A stretch of DNA of 32,966 nucleotides from NCBI GenBank assembly GCA_022769845.1, contig JALEIO010000027.1:1-32966 (forward strand), written 5' to 3'. Within the stretch, counting starts at the first letter, position 1, and every line of letters begins with the position of its first letter. Origin of the DNA: Oscillospiraceae bacterium. GTDB lineage: Bacteria; Bacillota; Clostridia; UMGS1810. This document shows positions 1-5,988 of the stretch, one piece after another. The notes under the pieces were generated by a model. That model was not told where the DNA came from. It made no database searches and saw only the letters and a program-made list of their open reading frames with translations. The translations under genes and the position numbers were made by a program.

Positions 1-873
1 TATTTTTATTGCCAAAACCGCATAAACAAACGCAATGAAGGCGTGTATAAGCTTTGAAAAAAGGTATTTTTTAAACGACAGCTTGTATTTTGACAAAATT
101 CCGAAGGTTTGCATATGCACGCAGACGCCGCCCCACGATGACAAAACCGCCGCAAAAATAAATTTTTGATAAAGCGGAAAATCGGAAGCTGAAATTTTTG
201 AAATTGCATTGGTTATTTCAAAAAATCCAATCAAAAACGGATTTTTGAAAAACGCAGTCACAACCGAAAAAATTATTACATATCCAAAAACGTTCAAAAG
301 CGTTGTCACACTGTCCTCAACGGCTGTGACAAAAATATTTTCGCAAATATCCGAGCTTTTGGGACTGCACAAGGTAGGACTGTATTTGCCGCGGAAAAGC
401 GCGCCTACCGTGAGTGCGGACAAAATATGCACGGCATACAAAAGATATCCTGCCGACGGCGATGACAGCATACCGCATCCTACCGCGCCGATTAAAAAAA
501 GCGGACCCGAATTGTTGCAGAAACCGCACAGCCTTTGTGCTTCGCTCTTTGAAATTGCGCCTTCGCCATAAAGCTCCGCCGCGCTCTTTGCGCCGATGGG
601 ATAACCGCACAAAACGCCCAAAATTACCGGAGCAGCAGCGTTGCCGCTCATATTAAAAATCGGTTTTGTCAAAAATGCAAGCTTTTTTGAAAATGATTCC
701 GCACCGCCGGAGAGTATAAAAATTCTTGCAAACACAAAAAACGGAAAAAGCGACGGAAGCAGTGTATAAAGGCATATATCCAGCGCGCATTTTGCGCTTT
801 GGGTGCACTCTGACGAAAAAATGCAGGTTATAACAATACAAAAAAATGCAAAATAAGGGAGTGTTTTTTTCAT
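1..873 (-). CDS. ylbJ: Sporulation integral membrane protein YlbJ-like (3' end outside window)
   Basis: This is a polytopic membrane protein of the YlbJ / nucleoside-recognition (Gate) family, which is needed for spore formation in Bacillus; its biochemical role is unsettled. The frame is open from ATG at 873 to the left edge (291 codons), so the C-terminus is missing; B. subtilis YlbJ is about 400 residues. Visible features are an N-terminal hydrophobic segment (MKKTLPYFAFFCIVITCIF), the family motif GVLCGYPIGAKSAAELY, a following CGFCNNSGPLFLIGAVG segment and further hydrophobic stretches. An AGAGGTG ribosome binding site lies at about 881-889. The gene is divergent from yqfC, with only about 80 bases between them. 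Other open frames in this stretch are shadows. Family assignment is by recognition of the motifs, with good confidence. Confidence 0.82.
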   Translation of the reverse strand, partial: MKKTLPYFAFFCIVITCIFSSECTQSAKCALDICLYTLLPSLFPFFVFARIFILSGGAESFSKKLAFLTKPIFNMSGNAAAPVILGVLCGYPIGAKSAAELYGEGAISKSEAQRLCGFCNNSGPLFLIGAVGCGMLSSPSAGYLLYAVHILSALTVGALFRGKYSPTLCSPKSSDICENIFVTAVEDSVTTLLNVFGYVIIFSVVTAFFKNPFLIGFFEITNAISKISASDFPLYQKFIFAAVLSSWGGVCVHMQTFGILSKYKLSFKKYLFSKLIHAFIAFVYAVLAIKI

Positions 874-894
874 AAATTTCACCTCTTTTGCTAT

Positions 895-923
895 GTATAT
901 TCGCAAAAGTACAATCATATTAT
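895..923 (+). promoter_or_regulatory. Candidate SigE-type promoter of yqfC-yqfD
   Basis: The -35-like element GTATATT (895-901) and -10-like element CATATTAT (916-923) are separated by 14 bases. Written as ATA-N16-CATANNNT, this fits the mother-cell SigE consensus known from Bacillus. A transcript would start near 930, just before the yqfC ribosome binding site, and after the in-frame ATG at 893, which argues against that ATG as the start. This is a sequence match only. Confidence 0.5.
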
Positions 924-955
924 TTAACATACGCGGCGAGGGGGCGAAAATCAGG

Positions 956-1222
956 GTGAAAAAACGAATAAAGCAGAAAATTAAAGAAACGCTGGATATG
1001 CCTGCCGAAATTATAATGAATTCTCCCAAAATCGTGCTGGACGCAAACAGCAATGCCTGGATTGAAAATTATATTGGAATTATTGAGTATTCCGATAAGG
1101 AGGTTAAAATAAACACGGCGGATTTTATTGTTAAAATCACGGGCGAAGGACTTTTAATGGATTTTATCACAAATGAAGATTTAAGCATTTCGGGTAAAAT
1201 TACGTCGGTTGTTTACGAGTGA
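956..1222 (+). CDS. yqfC: Sporulation protein YqfC
   Basis: This is a small sporulation protein of the YqfC/YabP family, about 88 residues. It is known in Bacillus as a mother-cell-expressed protein encoded next to yqfD, with unclear molecular function. The sequence shows the family features: a basic N-terminus (KKRIKQKIKETLDMPAEI), the PKIVLDANSNAWIENYIGII segment, and a conserved turn YSDKEVKINT. I chose GTG at 956 because a purine-rich GAGGGGG site lies about 10 bases upstream and the length then fits the family. The in-frame ATG at 893 would add 21 residues and would sit inside a candidate SigE promoter. yqfD follows after 10 bases, so the two are almost certainly cotranscribed. Confidence 0.85.
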   Translation: MKKRIKQKIKETLDMPAEIIMNSPKIVLDANSNAWIENYIGIIEYSDKEVKINTADFIVKITGEGLLMDFITNEDLSISGKITSVVYE

Positions 1223-1232
1223 GGTGTGATTT

Positions 1233-2426
1233 TTGTTTGTAAGATTTTTCAATTTTTTAAGAGGTTATGTTTTGGTGGGCGTAAGAGGATTTTTTCTTGA
1301 ACGCTTTTTAAATTTGTGCCTTAAAAGAGACATATGCCTATGGGATGTCTTTTCGGACGGCGAAAACAAAATGAGCCTTAAAATGAGCATAAAGGGCTTT
1401 AAAATGGTAAGAGGCGCGGCATACAAGACCCGCTCTAAAGTAACGCTTGAAAAAAGGGTAGGACTGCCGTTTTTGATACAAAAATATAAAAAGCGCAAGG
1501 CTTTTATGTTAGGTTTTGCGGGCGCGGTGATTTTGTTTTTTGCGCTGTCAAGCTTTATATGGCGCATCGATGTTGTTGGAAATGAAAAGGTATCGTCAGA
1601 TGTCATTTTGCAAAATCTTTCCAACCTCGGCTTTAAAACGGGAAAGCTGCGTTTCGGCACCGACGTTTATTATCTTCAGAACGAAATTCTGAAAAAAGAA
1701 AAAGAATTGGCGTGGATTTGGGTAGATATAAAGGGAACGCGCGCGGTTGTTTCGGTAAAGGAAAAAGTGCCTGCACCCGAAATGGTTGACGACACAGCAC
1801 CGTCAAATATTATTGCTGAAAAGGACGGGCTTGTGACAAGGGTTATTGCGCTGAACGGCGAAGCGGCGGTTAAAGAGGGCGATACGGTGGATAAGGGCGA
1901 CCTTCTTATTTCGGGAGTGGTTGACCTTGGCGAGTCGGGTGCAAAATATACCGGTGCGCGCGGCGAAGTGTCGGCGAGAACGTGGTATTCAAAATGCGGA
2001 GAATTTCCGCTTGTTAAAACGGAATATATACGCACCGACAAAAAAATTTCAAAAAACACTTTAAATTTTTTCGGCTTTGATGTAGCATTATATATAAAGG
2101 GCGAAATTCCGTTTGAATACTATGACAAAGAGGAAAAAACAGGTCAGCTGGGCATTGGAAAAAGCTTTTTTCTGCCCATTTCGCACAAAAAAGATGTCTA
2201 TTATGAAAAAAATAAAATCGAAACAAAGTTGACAACCGACGGCGCTTTGGTGTATTATGGCGATATAGTGAAAAAAGATTTGGATAAGGAAATAGGCGAA
2301 AACGTTAAGGTTGTGAACAAAAATGTTGAGCATATTATGCAGAAAAACGGAAAAATTTATATAAAAGTCACTTACGAGTGCATACAGGATATCGGAAAAA
2401 AAGTGAAGATTGAAAACGGAGGATGA
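1233..2426 (+). CDS. yqfD: Sporulation protein YqfD
   Basis: YqfD-family protein of 397 residues, matching the roughly 400 of Bacillus YqfD, which is needed for a late stage of sporulation in the mother cell. The N-terminus has the family signature RGYVLVGVRGFFLERFLNLC followed by KRDICLWDV. One transmembrane segment lies at about residues 92-110 (MLGFAGAVILFFALSSFIW). It is followed by a long presumably extracytoplasmic domain with a POTRA-like start (IDVVGNEKVSSDVILQNL). The start is TTG at 1233, with GAGGTG at 1221-1226 overlapping the end of yqfC, which suggests translational coupling. The stop codon at 2424-2426 lies just behind the ribosome binding site of the next gene. Confidence 0.88.
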   Translation: MFVRFFNFLRGYVLVGVRGFFLERFLNLCLKRDICLWDVFSDGENKMSLKMSIKGFKMVRGAAYKTRSKVTLEKRVGLPFLIQKYKKRKAFMLGFAGAVILFFALSSFIWRIDVVGNEKVSSDVILQNLSNLGFKTGKLRFGTDVYYLQNEILKKEKELAWIWVDIKGTRAVVSVKEKVPAPEMVDDTAPSNIIAEKDGLVTRVIALNGEAAVKEGDTVDKGDLLISGVVDLGESGAKYTGARGEVSARTWYSKCGEFPLVKTEYIRTDKKISKNTLNFFGFDVALYIKGEIPFEYYDKEEKTGQLGIGKSFFLPISHKKDVYYEKNKIETKLTTDGALVYYGDIVKKDLDKEIGENVKVVNKNVEHIMQKNGKIYIKVTYECIQDIGKKVKIENGG

Positions 2427-2430
2427 AATT

Positions 2431-3414
2431 TTGGAGAGAAGCGTAACCATGCAAAGCTCCGAACAGCTTATTGCGGTGTTCGGCGAATTTGACAAAAATC
2501 TAAAAAAAATTCAGAGCGCATTTGATGTAAACATTGTAAACAGAGGAGAAAACGTTAAAATCAGCGGCGGCGAAATGGGGACGGCGCTTGCGCAGAAAGC
2601 TATTGAGAGCCTTGGAAAAATTTATAATACCGAGGGCGAAATAACCGACCAGACGGTTAACTACACAATAGACAGCGTAAAGGACGGAATTGACCACGAG
2701 GCGCTCTACGGCAGCGACTGCGTCTGCATTACGGCAAAAGGAAAGCCGATAAAAAGCAAAACTCTCGGTCAGAAAAAATACGTTGAAGCAATTAAAAACA
2801 ACACCATTACCTTTGGCATAGGTCCTGCCGGGACCGGGAAAACCTATCTTGCAGTGGCTATGGCGGTAAAAGCTTATAAAAACAAAGAGGTATCAAGGAT
2901 AATTCTTACCCGTCCTGCGGTGGAGGCGGGCGAAAAGCTGGGATTTTTGCCCGGTGATTTGCAGAATAAGGTAGACCCTTATTTGCGTCCGCTCTATGAC
3001 GCCTTATATGAGATGTTCGGCTTTGAAACCTATCAGAAACACGTTGAACGCGGCAGTATTGAGGTTGCCCCGCTTGCATATATGCGCGGAAGAACCATTG
3101 ACGACAGCTTTATTATTTTGGACGAGGCACAGAATACCACGCCCGAGCAAATGAAGATGTTTTTAACGCGCATAGGCTTTAATTCGCGCGTTATCGTTAC
3201 CGGCGACGTTACGCAAATTGACCTTCCCGACGGCAAAAAATCCGGTCTTAAAGAGGTTGAAAAAATACTTAAGGATATTGACGACATAAGCTTTTGCTAT
3301 CTTTCGGACAAGGATGTAGTGCGTCATCAGCTTGTTCAGAAAATTATCAAGGCGTACGATAAATTTGAACAGAGAAAATTATTAAGGCAAAACGAAAAAA
3401 GGGGAAACAAATGA
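2431..3414 (+). CDS. phoH: PhoH-family ATPase
   Basis: PhoH/YbeZ-type P-loop ATPase, a cytoplasmic RNA-associated protein often genetically linked to the nuclease YbeY, as here. Walker A is GPAGTGKT (residues 131-138), and Walker B with adjacent residues is IILDEAQ (D231, E232). The family blocks RPAVEAGEKLGFLPGDL and RVIVTGDVTQIDLP are present. The N-terminal 100 residues resemble the usual KH-like lead-in. I chose TTG at 2431 because GGAGGA (2418-2423) lies 7 bases upstream; an in-frame TTG at 2410 has no comparable site. The resulting 327 residues match the usual length. The stop overlaps the ybeY start by 4 bases (ATGA). Confidence 0.9.
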   Translation: MERSVTMQSSEQLIAVFGEFDKNLKKIQSAFDVNIVNRGENVKISGGEMGTALAQKAIESLGKIYNTEGEITDQTVNYTIDSVKDGIDHEALYGSDCVCITAKGKPIKSKTLGQKKYVEAIKNNTITFGIGPAGTGKTYLAVAMAVKAYKNKEVSRIILTRPAVEAGEKLGFLPGDLQNKVDPYLRPLYDALYEMFGFETYQKHVERGSIEVAPLAYMRGRTIDDSFIILDEAQNTTPEQMKMFLTRIGFNSRVIVTGDVTQIDLPDGKKSGLKEVEKILKDIDDISFCYLSDKDVVRHQLVQKIIKAYDKFEQRKLLRQNEKRGNK

Positions 3415-3896
3415 TAAGAATTTTTACTGACAATGCACAGGATAAAATAAATGTCGGGCGCGATTTGGACGAGCTTATTAAAAATGTTGCCGAATGTGTG
3501 TTAAAATATGAGGATATAGACGAAAAATGTGAGGTAAACGTTATGTTTGCCGACAATGATTTAATACGAAACATCAATCGTGAGCAGCGAAATATTGACA
3601 GTGCGACCGATGTTTTGTCGTTTCCTTTTCTGAATGCGAAAAACGGAGAGATAACTGTTTTTGACGAGGATTTTTACGAGGGATATCTTACGCTCGGCGA
3701 TATTGTGATTTCGCTTGAGCGCGCGGCAGAGCAGGCAAAAGAGTACGGTCACTCGTTTGAGCGAGAGGTGGGATTTTTAACCTGTCACAGTATGCTACAT
3801 CTTTTGGGTTACGATCATATAGACGAATCCGACAGGGTTATTATGCGCAAAAAAGAGGAGGAAATCCTCAAAATTTTAAAGCTTACAAGAGATTAA
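3411..3896 (+). CDS. ybeY: Endoribonuclease YbeY (rRNA maturation)
   Basis: Zinc-dependent single-strand RNase involved in 16S rRNA 3' maturation and ribosome quality control. The catalytic metal site HxxxHxxxxxH is intact (H126, H130 and H136 within CHSMLHLLGYDHIDESDR). The lead block DSATDVLSFPF is also clear. Length is 161 residues, typical for Firmicutes. The start codon overlaps the end of phoH by 4 bases, and era follows after 18 bases. In many Bacilli and Clostridia, genes such as pgpH, dgkA and cdd lie between phoH/ybeY and era; they are missing here. Confidence 0.95.
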   Translation: MIRIFTDNAQDKINVGRDLDELIKNVAECVLKYEDIDEKCEVNVMFADNDLIRNINREQRNIDSATDVLSFPFLNAKNGEITVFDEDFYEGYLTLGDIVISLERAAEQAKEYGHSFEREVGFLTCHSMLHLLGYDHIDESDRVIMRKKEEEILKILKLTRD

Positions 3897-3914
3897 TTTA
3901 AAGAGGTTGAATTT

Positions 3915-4805
3915 ATGAATGACAAAAAATTTAAATCGGGATACGTTGGAATTATCGGAATACCGAATGTCGGCAAGACCACACTTTTAAACGCGCTTAT
4001 CGGGCAGAAAATTGCGATAATTTCGCCAAAACCACAGACTACGCGCGGAAAAATTCTCGGTATTATGTCGGAAGACGATATGCAGGTTATTTTTCTTGAT
4101 ACGCCGGGCTTTCACAAACCGAAAAACAAGCTTGGCGAAACAATGATTAAGGCGGTTAACGAAACTATCGGTGAGGCGGATTTTCTGATTGTGGTGGTTG
4201 AACCGACAGTAGATGTGAGAAATGCAGAGGCGGAAATAATTGAAAAATCTAAAAATATTCCCGCCGTCTTGGTTATAAACAAATGTGATACCGTAAAAAA
4301 GGAAGATGTTTTGCCGGTTATTGAAAAATACAGCAAAATGCGCGAGTTTAAATCAATTATACCTATAAGCGCAAAAACAGGAGACGGAATCAGCGCACTT
4401 AAAGAGGAAATAAAAAAATATCTTCCCGAGGGACCGATGTATTATCCCGAGGATATGGTGACCGATCAGCCCGAAAAACAGATTGTTGCGGAAATTATAA
4501 GAGAAAAAACGCTTCTTACACTTGACAAGGAGGTTCCGCACGGCATTGCCGTTGAAATTGTAAAAATGAAAGAGGAGCCCGACCTTGTTTCGATTTCTGC
4601 AAATATTTTTTGTGAAAAGGATTCGCATAAGGGCATTATTATAGGCAGCGGCGGCAAAACGCTTAAAAGAATAGGTTCTTATGCGCGAAAAGACTGCGAA
4701 AAGCTTCTTGATAAAAAGGTTTTTTTGGAATTGTGGGTTAAGGTTAAAAAGGATTGGCGAAATTCAAATTTTCTTATGAAGGAATTTGGGCTTAAACAGG
4801 ACTGA
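3915..4805 (+). CDS. era: GTPase Era
   Basis: Ras-like GTPase that binds the 3' end of 16S rRNA and assists 30S assembly. G1 is GIPNVGKT (residues 15-22). G3 is DTPGFH, G4 is NKCD and G5 is SAK. The C-terminal KH domain carries the RNA-binding turn GIIIGSGGKTLKRIG. Length 296 is standard. The ATG start has AAGAGG upstream at about 3900. It sits in the usual ybeY-era-(yqzL)-recO order, so rRNA maturation functions are grouped. Confidence 0.97.
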   Translation: MNDKKFKSGYVGIIGIPNVGKTTLLNALIGQKIAIISPKPQTTRGKILGIMSEDDMQVIFLDTPGFHKPKNKLGETMIKAVNETIGEADFLIVVVEPTVDVRNAEAEIIEKSKNIPAVLVINKCDTVKKEDVLPVIEKYSKMREFKSIIPISAKTGDGISALKEEIKKYLPEGPMYYPEDMVTDQPEKQIVAEIIREKTLLTLDKEVPHGIAVEIVKMKEEPDLVSISANIFCEKDSHKGIIIGSGGKTLKRIGSYARKDCEKLLDKKVFLELWVKVKKDWRNSNFLMKEFGLKQD

Positions 4806-4905
4806 TTTTCGGTTTGGCAAAAATTTATAAACATATCAAAAAAGTTTTGGGACAACCTAAAAGCATAGAGTGTGTGTTAAAAATATGCTTTTGGAGGAGA
4901 TTTTT

Positions 4906-5046
4906 TTGGAGGAAAACTTTTTTTGGAGTGTATTTGAAAAAACAGGCAATGTTGAAAGCTATCTCGGATACAAAGAAATTTGCGAATATGAGGGAGCATT
5001 AAAAAATGATGACCAAGGTAAGGGGACTGATTTTGAAGGTAAATAA
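4906..5046 (+). CDS. yqzL: Small YqzL-like protein
   Basis: A 46-residue reading frame sits exactly where Firmicutes carry yqzL, between era and recO. The translation begins EENFFWSVFEKTGNVESYL and continues GYKEICEYEG, which matches the short YqzL pattern of an aromatic start, a W-x-x-F core and TG-(N/S)-(V/I)-(E/D)-x-Y-L. The TTG at 4906 has GGAGGA at 4893-4898, 7 bases away. An in-frame ATG at 4885 would add seven residues but has a weaker site. The frame runs 41 bases into recO in another reading frame, so its polar C-terminal tail is encoded by DNA that also encodes the RecO N-terminus. Function of the family is unknown. Confidence 0.75.
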   Translation: MEENFFWSVFEKTGNVESYLGYKEICEYEGALKNDDQGKGTDFEGK

Positions 5047-5776
5047 GCTTTCGGAAAACGACGCTTTGTTTACTGTTTTGTGCGAGGATATGACAAAAAT
5101 AACCGTCATTGCAAAGGGCATACGGAGTATGAAGCATAAATCCTTTTCCGCTATGCAGCAGTTTTGCTACAACGATTTTAATTTAAACGGCAGCGGCGGT
5201 TTTTTCTCGCTTTCAAGCGCTGATATGATAAACAATTTTTACAATATCCGTTCGAGTGTGGAAAAGCTCAGTTTCGGCTCGTATATTGCCGAAGCGGCAA
5301 AGGTTGCGTCGGAGTTTTTGGAGGGGGACGGAGCATATTTCAGATTTTTGCTGAATTGTTTTTATTTTGTGGAAAATGCTGAAAAAAAGGCTGTTGGAGG
5401 CGATACGCTTAATGAGCTTAACAGAATAAAAACGATTTTTGAGTTTAAAACTTCGGCGGCGGCAGGCTTTGCGCCTGTTCTTAACCAATGTGTTCACTGC
5501 GGTGCAAAAACCGACCTTGAATATTTTGATATTTCGTCGGGCGGCATTGTGTGCAAGGGCTGCTCAAACGAAAATTTAATAAAAATCTATCCAAAGCTCA
5601 TAGGATTTTTTCATTTTGTTTTGACAAAGGATTTAAAAACTGTGTTCAACACGTCAAACATTGACAAATCGCTTGTTTGCGACGCAAATTATATAACTGA
5701 AAAATATTTTCAGCAGCGTTTAGAATACTATTTCAAAAGCTTGGATTATTTGAAAAAAGTTACCGAAAACAATTAA
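5006..5776 (+). CDS. recO: DNA repair protein RecO
   Basis: Recombination mediator that works with RecF and RecR to load RecA on gaps. The N-terminal OB-fold region starts VRGLILKVNKLSENDALFTV, followed by a helical domain and a four-cysteine zinc motif (CVHCGAK then CKGC). Length 256 is normal. The start is ATG at 5006 or the adjacent ATG at 5009, with GAGGGAG at 4990-4996. Its first 41 bases overlap the end of the yqzL-like gene in another frame. No clear intrinsic terminator follows; the stop lies inside a 21-base tandem repeat. Confidence 0.93.
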   Translation: MMTKVRGLILKVNKLSENDALFTVLCEDMTKITVIAKGIRSMKHKSFSAMQQFCYNDFNLNGSGGFFSLSSADMINNFYNIRSSVEKLSFGSYIAEAAKVASEFLEGDGAYFRFLLNCFYFVENAEKKAVGGDTLNELNRIKTIFEFKTSAAAGFAPVLNQCVHCGAKTDLEYFDISSGGIVCKGCSNENLIKIYPKLIGFFHFVLTKDLKTVFNTSNIDKSLVCDANYITEKYFQQRLEYYFKSLDYLKKVTENN

Positions 5777-5816
5777 ATTGTTGCGAAAATTACATAAATT
5801 GTTGTGAAAATTACAT
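5775..5816. repeat. 21-base direct tandem repeat, two copies
   Basis: Two head-to-tail copies of a 21-base unit (5775-5795 and 5796-5816) differ at one position (C at 5784, T at 5805). The first copy overlaps the recO stop codon. The unit is AT-rich and has no internal dyad. It may simply be a recent slippage duplication. Confidence 0.85.
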
Positions 5817-5895
5817 AAAAATTCAGCTTTTTAAGGTGATATTTACATATAAATTTATAGAAATTTCAAAAACAAATCAAATTTTTAAAAAAACA

Positions 5896-5923
5896 GTGGA
5901 AATTTTTTTAAAAATGGTATAAA
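5896..5923 (+). promoter_or_regulatory. Candidate SigA promoter of ppdK (extended -10)
   Basis: An extended -10 element TGGTATAAA lies at 5915-5923, with only a weak -35 (GTGGAA, 5896-5901; 16-base spacer). Transcription would start near 5930. This would leave an untranslated leader of about 60 bases and an AGGGGG ribosome binding site at 5972-5977. The rest of the 212-base recO-ppdK gap is AT-rich and shows no other clear signal apart from the tandem repeat. Confidence 0.45.
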
Positions 5924-5988
5924 ATTATAGAGATGCGAAAAATAAAGTAAAAAGTGTCTAAATTTACTTACAGGGGGTAATTAATTAA

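Noticed and set aside
317..610. Open frames 209-571 (plus), 317-610 and 6-209 (minus) in the first kilobase
   Set aside because: They overlap the clear YlbJ-family frame running from 873 to the left edge; their translations show no family features and are basic or low-complexity shadows.
4814..5002. 62-codon frame between era and recO
   Set aside because: It is out of frame with the YqzL-like gene, begins at a TTG without a good ribosome binding site and its product is a lysine/phenylalanine-rich shadow sequence.
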